Assembly (NCBI GenBank): GCA_021738565.1
Contig: JAIPBT010000038.1
Location: 1-43,876 of the forward strand
Direction: 5' to 3'
DNA: 43,876 nt
Origin: Bacteroidales bacterium
GTDB lineage: Bacteria > Bacteroidota > Bacteroidia > Bacteroidales > GCA-2748055
Shown: positions 33,410-41,483 of the stretch, piece by piece
Position numbering within the stretch: the first letter of the stretch is position 1
Layout: each line of letters opens with the position of its first letter
Made by a program: the position numbers and the translations under genes
The notes under the pieces: generated by a model
Told to the model about the DNA's origin: nothing
Database searches by the model: none
What the model saw: only the letters and a program-made list of their open reading frames with translations

Positions 33410-34684
33410 TTATTTGATGAGATCTTTACCCATATATTTATGCAATACAGAAGGCACGCGGATCCCTTCAGAAGTTTGATTGTTCTCGAGCAAGGCAGCA
33501 ACGATCCTGGGGAGAGCCAGTGCACTTCCATTCAACGTGTGTGCAAGCAAGGTTTTTTTCTCACCAGGCTTCTTATACCTGAGCTTCAGTCTGTTGGCCT
33601 GGTAGGCTTCGAAATTTGACACTGAGCTTACTTCCAGCCATTTTTTCTGTGCCGCTGCATATACTTCAAAGTCGAACGTTAATGCTGAAGTAAAGCTCAA
33701 ATCACCGCCGCATAACCTGACAATCCTGTAAGGTAACTGAAGATCATTGATGAGCGATTCCACATGAAGGACCATTTCTTCCAGCGCCTGATAGCTGTTC
33801 TCCTGGGATTGTATTTGAACGATCTCTACCTTGTCAAACTGGTGAACCCGGTTCAGTCCCCTCACATCTTTCCCGTAAGAACCGGCTTCCCGTCTGAAAC
33901 ATGGAGTATAGGCAGTATTTTTTATGGGAAGGTCACCCTCCTCAAGAATAACATCCCGGTAAATATTGGTTACCGGGACCTCAGCAGTAGGTATCAGGTA
34001 AAAATCATCTGACTGTACATGGTACATCTGTCCTTCTTTGTCGGGCAGCTGACCGGTACCAAATCCGGAATCTGCATTGACGAGAAGGGGAGGAAGCACC
34101 TCTTTGTACCCGGATTCAGTATTCCTGTCGAGAAAATAAGATATCAAAGCCCTCTGGAACCTTGCTCCGTCGCCTTTGTAAAGCGGGAATCCCGCTCCTG
34201 TAAGTTTTACACCAAGGTCAAAATCGATAATATCATACCTTGCTGCAAGTTCCCAGTGCGGCAGTGCATTTTCTTCAAGATCCGGAACAGAACCCCCTTT
34301 CCTGATGATCTCATTGTCGGATTCAGATTTCCCCTGTTGAACGGAAGCATGAGGAACATTTGGTACCTGTATCAGCAATTCATTTAATTCGGATGATGCC
34401 TGCTGCATGGCTGATTGAAGAGCCCTGATCTCCTCCTTGAGTTCTGAAGTTTTTTCCCTGGCCTGGTTTGCCTGGTCTTTTTCACCGTTTTTAAAAAGTA
34501 ATCCGATCGCCTTACTGGCCTGGTTCATCTCAGATTGTAATTCATTTACCCTGACCTGGTTGTTGCGTCTTGACAAATCTTTTTTCAGAATTTGATCAAT
34601 AATTGTTTCAGCATCAAAGTTCTTGATCTTCAGTTGCCGGATCACCAGGTCCCGGTTTTCCCTGATAAATGGAATAGTTAGCAT
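33410..34684 (-). CDS. serS: Seryl-tRNA synthetase
   Basis: This is a 424-residue class II synthetase of standard length. Residues about 1-110 form the long antiparallel coiled-coil arm that contacts the tRNA long variable arm (LQSEMNQASKAIGLLFKNGEK region). The catalytic core carries PTAEVPVTNIYRD, motif 2 CFRREAGSYGKDVRGLNRVHQF and motif 3 LNGSALALPRIVAALLENNQ. KKWLEVSSVSNFEAYQANRL is typical. It charges tRNA-Ser and tRNA-Sec. A promoter box lies just upstream, inside the loop of a hairpin that looks like the terminator of rpmA. The eamA and ruvC genes follow. Confidence 0.98.
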   Translation of the reverse strand: MLTIPFIRENRDLVIRQLKIKNFDAETIIDQILKKDLSRRNNQVRVNELQSEMNQASKAIGLLFKNGEKDQANQAREKTSELKEEIRALQSAMQQASSELNELLIQVPNVPHASVQQGKSESDNEIIRKGGSVPDLEENALPHWELAARYDIIDFDLGVKLTGAGFPLYKGDGARFQRALISYFLDRNTESGYKEVLPPLLVNADSGFGTGQLPDKEGQMYHVQSDDFYLIPTAEVPVTNIYRDVILEEGDLPIKNTAYTPCFRREAGSYGKDVRGLNRVHQFDKVEIVQIQSQENSYQALEEMVLHVESLINDLQLPYRIVRLCGGDLSFTSALTFDFEVYAAAQKKWLEVSSVSNFEAYQANRLKLRYKKPGEKKTLLAHTLNGSALALPRIVAALLENNQTSEGIRVPSVLHKYMGKDLIK

Positions 34685-34702
34685 AGTCTGTTAAAATAAA
34701 AA

Positions 34703-34738
34703 ACCTGTAATCTGCTGCAAAGGTAGCTGATTACAGGT
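34703..34738 (-). terminator. Terminator hairpin of rplU-rpmA with the serS promoter in its loop
   Basis: ACCTGTAATC (34703-34712) and GATTACAGGT (34729-34738) are perfect 10-bp inverted copies with a 16-nt loop. On the minus strand the second arm runs straight into TTTTTTATTTT, which fits an intrinsic terminator 35 nt after the rpmA stop. The loop contains the box for serS. Confidence 0.75.
34718..34725 (-). promoter_or_regulatory. -7 box for serS
   Basis: On the minus strand TACCTTTG matches TAnnTTTG, 33 nt before the serS ATG. It lies in the loop of the hairpin at 34703-34738. Confidence 0.55.
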
Positions 34739-34772
34739 GAATAAAGAATAGTTTTTTATCAGATTGACCCGA

Positions 34773-35033
34773 TTAGTTTTCCAGGGGATCAATTGAGACG
34801 TATGACCTATTGTCTGCTTTCTTCTGGAATTTTACTTTTCCGTCGGTCAGCGCAAATAATGTATGGTCCTTACCCATACCTACATTTGAGCCAGGATTGT
34901 GTACCGTACCTCTCTGGCGAACAATAATATTACCGGCGGTTACAACCTGTCCTCCAAAGATCTTAATTCCAAGTCTTTTGCTTTCTGATTCTCGTCCGTT
35001 TCTTGAACTACCGGCGCCTTTCTTATGTGCCAT
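34773..35033 (-). CDS. rpmA: 50S ribosomal protein L27
   Basis: This is an 86-residue protein of the normal length. [16 protein letters not shown] and [16 protein letters not shown] with HPGxNVG (here [18 protein letters not shown]) are the family signature. The N-terminus is of the direct MAHKKG type, with no Firmicutes-like cleavable leader. It lies near the peptidyl transfer centre of the large subunit. It follows rplU by 28 nt, the standard bacterial rplU-rpmA pair, and is followed by a hairpin terminator. Confidence 0.98.
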   Translation of the reverse strand: MAHKKGAGSSRNGRESESKRLGIKIFGGQVVTAGNIIVRQRGTVHNPGSNVGMGKDHTLFALTDGKVKFQKKADNRSYVSIDPLEN

Positions 35034-35061
35034 ATCAATAAAGTATTAAATTTTTCAAATA

Positions 35062-35700
35062 TTATTTCTTATCAGCATCCCCGGCCTTGCTGTCTGTTTT
35101 TTTCTCTGCAGGTTTTTTGGCAGCAGGTTTCTTAGCAGCCGCAGGCTTTTTTGTCGCTGAGGCTTTGCTTGCAGCTGCAGGTTTTGATTTTGGAGCAGCT
35201 TTCGTAGTCGTTGCCTTTGTAGCTGATGTTTTGGATGCTGATTTTGTTGTGCCGGTCTTTTTTTCCGCAGGTGCAGCAGCTTTCTTCTCACCGGCAGGCT
35301 TCTTTGCTGCAGGTTTTTTCCGGGATGCAGTCTTTGTTGCCTCAGGCTTTTCTTCTGCTTCAGCTTTTGTTTCTGATTTGACGGCAGCTTTTTCGCTGAT
35401 ATTTGTAATTTCAACCTGCGTTAAATACTGCCTGTGACCATTCAGTTTTTGGTATCCCTTTCTTCTTTTTTTCTTAAAAACCAGTACTTTGTCACCTTTT
35501 ACGTGTTCAATTACTGTTGCTGATACAGCTGCGTTATTGATCAGAGGGTTGCCGACAGTTATTTTGCCTTCATTCTCAATTAATAAGACTTTGTCAAAAG
35601 TTACTTTTGACCCGGTCTTTTCATTCATGCGATGGACAAACAGCTTCTGTTTCTTTTCAACTTTAAATTGCTGTCCGGCTATATCAACAATTGCATACAT
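35062..35700 (-). CDS. rplU: 50S ribosomal protein L21 with a long Lys/Ala-rich C-terminal tail
   Basis: The protein has 212 residues from the ATG at 35700; a longer frame to 35739 lacks an L21-like start and would overlap the promoter box. Residues 1-102 are a complete L21 ([43 protein letters not shown]). Residues 103-212 are a low-complexity extension of Lys, Ala, Thr, Pro and Ser with repeated AAKKPA units, resembling histone H1-type tails. Bacterial L21 is usually about 100-105 residues. Some Bacteroidota carry extended L21, from memory. The tail is probably disordered and could bind RNA or DNA. It pairs with rpmA downstream. Confidence 0.95.
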   Translation of the reverse strand: MYAIVDIAGQQFKVEKKQKLFVHRMNEKTGSKVTFDKVLLIENEGKITVGNPLINNAAVSATVIEHVKGDKVLVFKKKRRKGYQKLNGHRQYLTQVEITNISEKAAVKSETKAEAEEKPEATKTASRKKPAAKKPAGEKKAAAPAEKKTGTTKSASKTSATKATTTKAAPKSKPAAASKASATKKPAAAKKPAAKKPAEKKTDSKAGDADKK

Positions 35701-35736
35701 TATCTCGTAATTTTCTGTGGTTTTGAATTCGGTCTG

Positions 35737-35744
35737 CAAAGATA
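35737..35744 (-). promoter_or_regulatory. -7 box for rplU-rpmA
   Basis: On the minus strand TATCTTTG is a full match to TAnnTTTG, 36 nt before the ATG at 35700. This placement supports that start over the earlier one at 35739. Confidence 0.6.
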
Positions 35745-35880
35745 GAAAAGTTTAAATGATATGACAAAGATTTACAAAAAAATTATCTGCCTGGTCCTTA
35801 AAACTTTAATGATACCGGAAAACTCCGGTTACAAATACAAATATTATCAGGCATATAAGTGAATTGCTTTTTAAAAATTA

Positions 35881-35888
35881 TATTTTTG
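35881..35888 (+). promoter_or_regulatory. Possible -7 box for the BFN-domain gene
   Basis: TATTTTTG matches TAnnTTTG and lies 68 nt before the ATG at 35957, in the AT-rich region shared with divergent rplU. The match is in a T-rich run, so chance is possible. Confidence 0.35.
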
Positions 35889-35956
35889 TTGAATATGTTC
35901 TTACATGGACAAACCTGAAAGTAATGAGCGGGCAATTGTAAAGTTGTATTGGTGGA

Positions 35957-36577
35957 ATGGAAAAAATAAAATTAAATGTCTTAGGAATTTCTTACAGCCA
36001 GACTCAATCAGGGGCCTATGCACTTGTATTGTCAGAAGAAAACGGCTCCCGGCGAATTCCAATCATTGTGGGAGGTTTTGAGGCGCAGGCGATAGCCATT
36101 GAACTCGAAGGACTGAATCCCCCCCGTCCTCTGACCCATGATCTTTTCAGGAAGTTTGCAGAGATATACGGCATTAAATTGATTGAGGTAAACATTCACA
36201 AGCTTGAGGAAGGGGTCTTTTTTGCCAATGTCCTTTTCGATAACGGTGATAAACAAATTTCACTGGATGCGCGGACTTCAGATGCAATTGCACTTGCCCT
36301 GAGGTTCAAATGCCCGATATATACAACATCAGAAATTATTGAAAAAGCAGGTATTGTTCTAGATTTTGATAAAGAAAAAGGTCTGACTGAGGAGCCTCCG
36401 GCAGGGAGTACCGGCAAGACTAAAAAGGAACGGCCTTCATCTTCCGGTACCCGTAAAAAGCAACTTGATGACAAATCAATTGAAGAATTGAACGGCATGC
36501 TGGAAAAAGCAATTACTGATGAAGATTATGAGCTGGCTTCGGAAATCAGGGATGAGATAAAGTCTCGGAAAAAATAA
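35957..36577 (+). CDS. Bifunctional-nuclease (BFN, DUF151) domain protein with a UVR motif
   Basis: This is a 206-residue protein. Residues about 5-135 match the DUF151/BFN family: LVLSEENGSRRIPIIVGGFEAQAIAIEL and PRPLTHDLFRKFAE, then FFANVLFD and ISLDARTSDAIALALRF. Residues about 137-165 are a charged linker. Residues about 168-204 match the UvrB/UvrC interaction motif (SIEELNGMLEKAITDEDYELASEIRDEI). A plant member was reported to have DNase and RNase activity; bacterial roles are largely unknown. It lies 14 nt before the nucleoside transporter gene, an attractive but unproved link to nucleic-acid recycling. Confidence 0.92.
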   Translation: MEKIKLNVLGISYSQTQSGAYALVLSEENGSRRIPIIVGGFEAQAIAIELEGLNPPRPLTHDLFRKFAEIYGIKLIEVNIHKLEEGVFFANVLFDNGDKQISLDARTSDAIALALRFKCPIYTTSEIIEKAGIVLDFDKEKGLTEEPPAGSTGKTKKERPSSSGTRKKQLDDKSIEELNGMLEKAITDEDYELASEIRDEIKSRKK

Positions 36578-36591
36578 ATAATCCCATCTGA

Positions 36592-38100
36592 ATGAAAAAG
36601 ACAATTGGAAGCTTAATCCTCCTGGTGGGAATGATTGGTTTTTCTTTTCATTTTTTACCTTGTAATGGTCAGATTGATACTACAAAGCAGGATACAGTAA
36701 CTTTACAGAGCACAACTGTTCACTCCGATCATGCAATAGAAGATACAGTTTCTGTTCAGGAGTCCCTTTCCAATATCATCCCGGAAAAAACAGGTTTTTC
36801 ATTCAGCTGGATAAAATTGCTGCGTGGTTTACTTGGTATGATCGTTCTGATCGCCATTGCGTTCGCTTTCAGTAAGAACAGAAAAGCGATCAACTGGAAG
36901 ACTGTAGGGATAGGCCTGGGAATCCAGCTGCTGCTTGCGATCGGTATACTGTATATCCCCGTGATTCAGCTGATATTTGAATTTGTGGGGAAGGTCTTTG
37001 TTAAAATCCTGTTTTTTACAGGAGAAGGCACCAAATTCCTTTTTGGAAGCGGGGAGCAGGGAGATATTGCAAAACCTCTCCAGACATTTGCCTTTAACAT
37101 TTTACCCACGATCATCTTCTTCTCGGCCATAACGAGTGTGCTTTTTTACTTTGGGGTCATCCAGTTGATAGTTAGAGCACTGGGATACCTAATGTCCAGG
37201 GCAATGGGCTTATCCGGTGCAGAAAGCCTTTCTGTGGCAGGGAATATATTTCTCGGCCAGACCGAGTCTCCCCTTATGATAAAAGCCTACCTTGAAAAAA
37301 TGAATGAGTCGGAGATCATGCTTGTAATGTCGGGTGGAATGGCCACCCTGGCAGGTGGCGTATTGGCAGCATACATAGGATTTCTGGGTGGAGGCGACCC
37401 GGTGCAGGAACTTGTATTTGCAAAACACCTTCTGGCAGCCTCGGTAATGGCTGCCCCGGGGGTGGTGGTTATTTCCAAAATACTGGTGCCTCAGACAGGG
37501 GTGGTTGATAAAAAAATTGAAATATCCCAGAGCAACATAGGGAAAAATGTGCTGGATGCAATTTCCAATGGAACAACAGAGGGATTGAAACTTGCGGTAA
37601 ATGTGGCAGCGATGCTTTTGGTATTCATAGCATTCATCGCGCTTATCAATTATGTATTTGTAAAAGTGGCAGACTGGACTTCGTTGAATGAAATCGTTGC
37701 CCGAATTACAGATGGAAGGTATGAAGAGCTGAGCCTTGAATTTATATTGGGCTATTCACTGGCTCCGATCATGTGGCTGACAGGGGTGCCGGTTGAAGAT
37801 ATCACCCTTACCGGTTCATTGTTGGGCAAAAAGTTGATCATGACAGAATTTGTTGCATACATCAGCCTTTCTGAAATGAAAACTGCAGGTATGTTCTCAG
37901 ACCCAAAATCCATCATTATGTCGGTTTACATGCTTTGTGGTTTTGCCAATTTCGCGTCAATTGGAATACAGATCGGCGGCATTGGTGCACTTGCTCCCGG
38001 TAAGCGTGTCCAGCTTTCTCAGCTTGGAATGAGGGCCCTGCTTTCAGGTACCCTGGCAGCACTATTATCTGCCACACTTGTTGGCATGTTGCTGGGATAA
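36592..38100 (+). CDS. Concentrative nucleoside transporter (CNT/NupC family) with an N-terminal extension
   Basis: This is a 502-residue membrane protein. Residues 1-27 look like a signal peptide (MKKTIGSLILLVGMIGF) and residues 28-75 are polar, before the CNT core starts (about 76-500). The core has the family order: short N-terminal domain, pore gate and a transport domain with AMGLSGAESLSVAGNIFLGQTESPLMIKAYL and GVPVEDITLTGSLLGKKLIMTEFVAY, then GFANFASIGIQIGGIGALAPGKR. These hold the nucleoside and Na+/H+ sites. It should import nucleosides driven by an ion gradient. Typical CNT proteins are about 400 residues; the extra part is periplasmic by prediction. Follows the BFN gene by 14 nt. 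Confidence 0.93.
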   Translation: MKKTIGSLILLVGMIGFSFHFLPCNGQIDTTKQDTVTLQSTTVHSDHAIEDTVSVQESLSNIIPEKTGFSFSWIKLLRGLLGMIVLIAIAFAFSKNRKAINWKTVGIGLGIQLLLAIGILYIPVIQLIFEFVGKVFVKILFFTGEGTKFLFGSGEQGDIAKPLQTFAFNILPTIIFFSAITSVLFYFGVIQLIVRALGYLMSRAMGLSGAESLSVAGNIFLGQTESPLMIKAYLEKMNESEIMLVMSGGMATLAGGVLAAYIGFLGGGDPVQELVFAKHLLAASVMAAPGVVVISKILVPQTGVVDKKIEISQSNIGKNVLDAISNGTTEGLKLAVNVAAMLLVFIAFIALINYVFVKVADWTSLNEIVARITDGRYEELSLEFILGYSLAPIMWLTGVPVEDITLTGSLLGKKLIMTEFVAYISLSEMKTAGMFSDPKSIIMSVYMLCGFANFASIGIQIGGIGALAPGKRVQLSQLGMRALLSGTLAALLSATLVGMLLG

Positions 38101-38124
38101 TCTTTAATTAAATGACAAAAGGAT

Positions 38125-38484
38125 ATGCAAAAGATTCTTATTGTGGAAGATGACTTTATGTCATTCAAGCTCTTTAAAGCCAGGCTCCATAACACCGGCT
38201 ATACATTGTTGCATGCATCCGACGGGTTATCGGCAATTGAAATATTTAAGAAAGATCCTGATATATCGCTGATAATTATGGACCTGCAATTGCCATACAT
38301 GAATGGACTGGAAGTTACAAGGGAAATACGAAAGCTGGATGAAAATATTCCTGTGATTGCAGCGACGGCAAATGTGTCCGGTGATGGTAAAACAGCCGCA
38401 GAAAAGGCCGGCTGCACACATTACGTTACAAAACCTATTGATTTTTCAGTTCTGAATGATTTGTTGAAAAGGCACCTTGGCTGA
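38125..38484 (+). CDS. Single-domain response regulator (CheY-like)
   Basis: This 119-residue receiver domain has nothing attached. The acid pocket is E8-D9-D10, the phosphorylation site is Asp53 in IIMDLQLPYMNG, the switch Thr is T81 and the Lys is K103 in TKPID. DDFMSFKLFKARL after the acids resembles receivers that partner hybrid histidine kinases in Bacteroidota. With no output domain it probably works by protein contact or in a phosphorelay. No kinase gene lies in this window. It begins 24 nt after the CNT gene and precedes the ABC permease gene. Confidence 0.95.
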   Translation: MQKILIVEDDFMSFKLFKARLHNTGYTLLHASDGLSAIEIFKKDPDISLIIMDLQLPYMNGLEVTREIRKLDENIPVIAATANVSGDGKTAAEKAGCTHYVTKPIDFSVLNDLLKRHLG

Positions 38485-38541
38485 AAACAGATATTTTATC
38501 AAGATAGACATCATACTTCGGACATTTTAAAGATTACAGTA

Positions 38542-39741
38542 TTGGGCAGGACCGGCATATCCCCTTTTCGTCTGGCCTGGAACCGTTTCAGGGATAATCC
38601 GGTTTCCATGGCAGGACTGATAATCATTGTCCTTGCAATACTCATATCTGTTGCAGGGTATATGATCACCCCCGATAAGACAACCCATGCAAATACGCAG
38701 GTACTTGAGGTTGCGCTGGAAAAACCTGGATTCAGCAATGAATTCCTTAAAATCAGGATGAACAGGAGAAATGACAGCACAGGATTTTTCAAAAGAGCAT
38801 TCACCGGAAGGGATTCGGAGTACCGTTATTTGCCCATTCAATCATACAATTTTATTGAAGACAAAATAGAAGTACAGGAATACTCAAAATATGAAGACGA
38901 TGTTTTCTATTCGGAGCATTACCTGATCGACGTATGCTACCCGGTTGACATGGGCACCTATACTTTCAAAAACGGAGTATGCAGGGCATACGGTGTCAAT
39001 GGCCGGGTTTTATACGAAGGGTCTGTTGAGGAGCTTCGCAACAGGATTGAAAATGAATGTCTGGTATCAAAAAAGTTCTTACTTGGTACAGACAGGTTTG
39101 GAAGGGATATGCTGAGTCGGTTGATCCTGGGCACCAGGATCAGTCTGACGGTTGGATTTATTGCAGTTATGATATCCTTGCTGCTGGGATTGGTTCTGGG
39201 TGGTCTGGCCGGCTATTTCAGGGGATGGACAGATAAGGTGATCATGTGGCTCGTGAATGTTGTTTGGTCGGTTCCTACACTTTTGATGGTGATTTCAATT
39301 ACCCTGGTACTGGGCAGAGGATACTGGCAGGTCTTTATCGCAGTCGGCCTTACCATGTGGGTTGAAGTGGCCAGGGTCGTCAGGGGTCAGGTTTTATCAC
39401 TTAGAGAAAAAGAATATGTTGAAGCAGCCAGGGTGCTTGGCATGAGATCCGGCAGAATTCTTTTTCGACACATCATTCCCAATACACTGTCGCCTGTGGT
39501 GATCATCTCCGCAGCCAATTTTGCAACAGCGATATTGCTTGAAGCAGGCTTAAGTTTTCTTGGAATCGGTGTGCAGCCGCCTGTTCCCAGCTGGGGTGGG
39601 ATGATCAAGGAACATTACGGATATATCATTGTCAACCAGGGATATCTTGCTATTGTGCCCGGTCTGGCTGTGATGCTTATGGTACTGGCATTTACGCTGG
39701 TTGGAAACGGGTTGCGGGATGCACTGGATACACGTTCATGA
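38542..39741 (+). CDS. Oligopeptide/dipeptide-type ABC transporter permease (DppC/OppC-like)
   Basis: This 399-residue permease begins FRLAWNRFRDNPVSMAGLIIIVL, the N-terminal OppC_N helix. About 140 periplasmic residues follow before the second helix, which is typical of Bacteroidota members of this family. The C-terminal BPD_transp_1 half carries LLGTDRFGRDMLSRLILGTRISL (near 175-200), the EAA loop EAARVLGMRSGRILFRHIIPNTLSP and LEAGLSFLGIGVQPPVPSWGGMI. Both partner genes (DppB, DppD/F, binding protein) are absent, so it is an unlinked component. No ATG opens the frame; TTG at 38542 is the likeliest start, with ATT codons just upstream. The stop lies 21 nt from the end of a convergent gene. 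Confidence 0.9.
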   Translation: MGRTGISPFRLAWNRFRDNPVSMAGLIIIVLAILISVAGYMITPDKTTHANTQVLEVALEKPGFSNEFLKIRMNRRNDSTGFFKRAFTGRDSEYRYLPIQSYNFIEDKIEVQEYSKYEDDVFYSEHYLIDVCYPVDMGTYTFKNGVCRAYGVNGRVLYEGSVEELRNRIENECLVSKKFLLGTDRFGRDMLSRLILGTRISLTVGFIAVMISLLLGLVLGGLAGYFRGWTDKVIMWLVNVVWSVPTLLMVISITLVLGRGYWQVFIAVGLTMWVEVARVVRGQVLSLREKEYVEAARVLGMRSGRILFRHIIPNTLSPVVIISAANFATAILLEAGLSFLGIGVQPPVPSWGGMIKEHYGYIIVNQGYLAIVPGLAVMLMVLAFTLVGNGLRDALDTRS

Positions 39742-39743
39742 TG

Positions 39744-39763
39744 GAAACATGATGGACAGACAC
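39744..39763 (-). repeat. GTGTCTGTCC element at the ABC-2 permease stop
   Basis: Read on the minus strand, GTGTCTGTCCATCATGT starts at the G of the gene's TAG stop codon (39763-39765). The first 12 bases equal the end of the 158-bp inverted-repeat element (29903-29922, 16 of 20 overall). It fills the 21-nt gap between dppC-like (+) and the ABC-2 gene (-). Confidence 0.55.
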
Positions 39764-40584
39764 TATGTTAATCTTTTTCTGTCCATAATCTTGTATGCAA
39801 GAAAAACGACGGTTGCGATGTAAGCCGCTACAAGTAAAATGTTTGTCCATAATGGAAGCCCCCTGGGTAAAATTTCCAGGGATGCTTCATCAACAGGTTG
39901 GTCTGAATCCAGCTTGCGCTGAAATATCTCTATCAGGTTGGGTAGTGGAGTAAGCCGGGTGTTTGCCCTCATTGGGAAAAACCACCTGATCTCCCGTTCC
40001 CTGAAAACAAGGAAAAGTACTGGCTCAATAAATGTGCGGAAACCAATAAAACCAAGGATCGTTAAAGCTGTATTCTTAATCAGGAGTGCAAACAGGAGTC
40101 CGAATGACATATAGGCCAGGGAAGAGAGGAAATAGGATGCAACCATCCAGGAATTTTCAAGGGCTATCCTGAATGTAAGTTTGTAACTGTAGCTGATACC
40201 GAGCAGCACAGATGTTGCTGTTAACAGTAAAGTGGCCAGGAGGGCAAGCATGAGTATGAGCAGCAGTTTCTGACTGATCAGCTCTTTCCTGCTTAGTCCG
40301 AAAATAATTTGGTTCTTGAAAGTATGGTTGGAAAATTCATTGGTGGTGATCATGATGACAATCAATGCAAGCAAAATATTGTAAGGCTCGGTGACCCAGG
40401 TGAGGAAAGGCCAGACATCGGGAAACCGGAACAGATCGGTCAGGGAGATCATGGGAACCTGCTTGTCTACCAGCGGATATATAACCAGACCGAGAATAAT
40501 AGCCAGCACATACAACCCAAGAAGTATCCTGAACGGAATATAATTAAGGATCTTAATTAACTCTATCTGTATTAATTTCTTCAT
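39763..40584 (-). CDS. ABC-2-type transporter membrane protein
   Basis: This is a 273-residue protein with six predicted membrane segments. It has an N-terminal amphipathic start (MKKLIQIELIKILNYIPFRI) and NEFSNHTFKNQIIFGLSRKELI in the first cytoplasmic loop, the pattern of ABC-2 permeases of the bacitracin-/lantibiotic-export (BcrB/NatB-like) kind. It begins 7 nt after the stop of the ATP-binding protein gene, so they form an exporter pair. The substrate is unknown; antimicrobial peptide self-protection is common for this family, but nothing here proves it. Its stop is overlapped by a GTGTCTGTCC element. Confidence 0.9.
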   Translation of the reverse strand: MKKLIQIELIKILNYIPFRILLGLYVLAIILGLVIYPLVDKQVPMISLTDLFRFPDVWPFLTWVTEPYNILLALIVIMITTNEFSNHTFKNQIIFGLSRKELISQKLLLILMLALLATLLLTATSVLLGISYSYKLTFRIALENSWMVASYFLSSLAYMSFGLLFALLIKNTALTILGFIGFRTFIEPVLFLVFREREIRWFFPMRANTRLTPLPNLIEIFQRKLDSDQPVDEASLEILPRGLPLWTNILLVAAYIATVVFLAYKIMDRKRLT

Positions 40585-40591
40585 TCCGCGC

Positions 40592-41479
40592 TCATTTTAC
40601 CAGTTCAAGAAACTGGGATTCCAGGCTTCTTCTCCTGCTGACAAGGTGTTCAATTACAAGGTCATTTTCAAATGCATGTCTGTTAATTTCACCGATGGTC
40701 CTTCCCTTGTGTAATGTTGCGATCATTATGCTGTTCTCCCTGGAGATTTCCTTAACAATTTCACCTTTTTTGAGAATGTCAAATAACCTTTCATTGTCGG
40801 AACAGGATATTTCCACCACTTCCTCATCTGTCAGAAGTTCCCTGACAGGGCCTTTTGCAATCAATTCACCGTTCTTCAGAATGGCTACATGGTCGCATAT
40901 TTTTTCCACTTCAGACAGAATGTGCGAAGCGAGAATAAGTGTTTTTCCTTTTTTTACCTGCTCCATCACTGTTTCCCTTACTTCAGCAATCCCCTCGGGA
41001 TCCAGTCCGTTGGTAGGTTCATCGAGGACAAGTACTTCGGGATCACCAAGCAACGCAGCAGCTATTCCGAGTCTCTGTTTCATACCGAGTGACAGGGTTC
41101 TGAATTTTGAATTCTTCCTGTGAATCAGTTTTGTTTCAGTTAAGACCCTTTCAATGTCATCGCATCCTGAATTTTTGATCCTGCAAATGATCCTGAGGTT
41201 CTTTTCCAGACTCAGGTAGGGGTAAAAATGCGGTGATTCTATTAAGGAGCCTATTTTTTTTCGTTGCCCTGCATATGGTGTTTTGTCAAACCACAGGAAT
41301 GAACCGGAATCCTGTCTCAGTATGCCTGTAATAATGGAAAGGGTAGTGGTCTTTCCGCTTCCGTTTGGTCCGAGCAAACCATAGGATTGGCCCGACTGGA
41401 TGGCAATGTCAAGCTTGTTTATGGCTTTGATCGTGCGGTAGGATTTTGATAATTGATGGATCTTCAGAATGGTACTCAT
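40592..41479 (-). CDS. ABC transporter ATP-binding protein (ABC-2 exporter)
   Basis: This is a 295-residue ATPase. Walker A is GLLGPNGSGKTT (about 33-44), the signature is LSLGMKQRLGIA, and Walker B is VLVLDEPTNGLDPEG with the switch His in ASHILSEVEKICD. The C-terminal ~80 residues form the extra domain usual in BcrA/NatA-like proteins. I chose the ATG at 41479; a TTG 15 nt upstream overlaps recQ. With that start, 4 nt separate it from the recQ stop. It pairs with the permease gene downstream. Regulation is not visible; it probably shares the recQ transcript. Confidence 0.93.
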   Translation of the reverse strand: MSTILKIHQLSKSYRTIKAINKLDIAIQSGQSYGLLGPNGSGKTTTLSIITGILRQDSGSFLWFDKTPYAGQRKKIGSLIESPHFYPYLSLEKNLRIICRIKNSGCDDIERVLTETKLIHRKNSKFRTLSLGMKQRLGIAAALLGDPEVLVLDEPTNGLDPEGIAEVRETVMEQVKKGKTLILASHILSEVEKICDHVAILKNGELIAKGPVRELLTDEEVVEISCSDNERLFDILKKGEIVKEISRENSIMIATLHKGRTIGEINRHAFENDLVIEHLVSRRRSLESQFLELVK

Positions 41480-41483
41480 AAGA

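Noticed and set aside
35055-35437. Lys/Gln-rich and Ala/Phe-rich frames over the rplU tail
   Set aside because: They are out-of-frame readings of the repetitive AAAKKP codons of the L21 tail.
35814-35829. ACCGGA-AAAC-TCCGGT hairpin as a terminator
   Set aside because: Only 6 bp with no T-run, and it lies between divergent genes where no terminator is expected.
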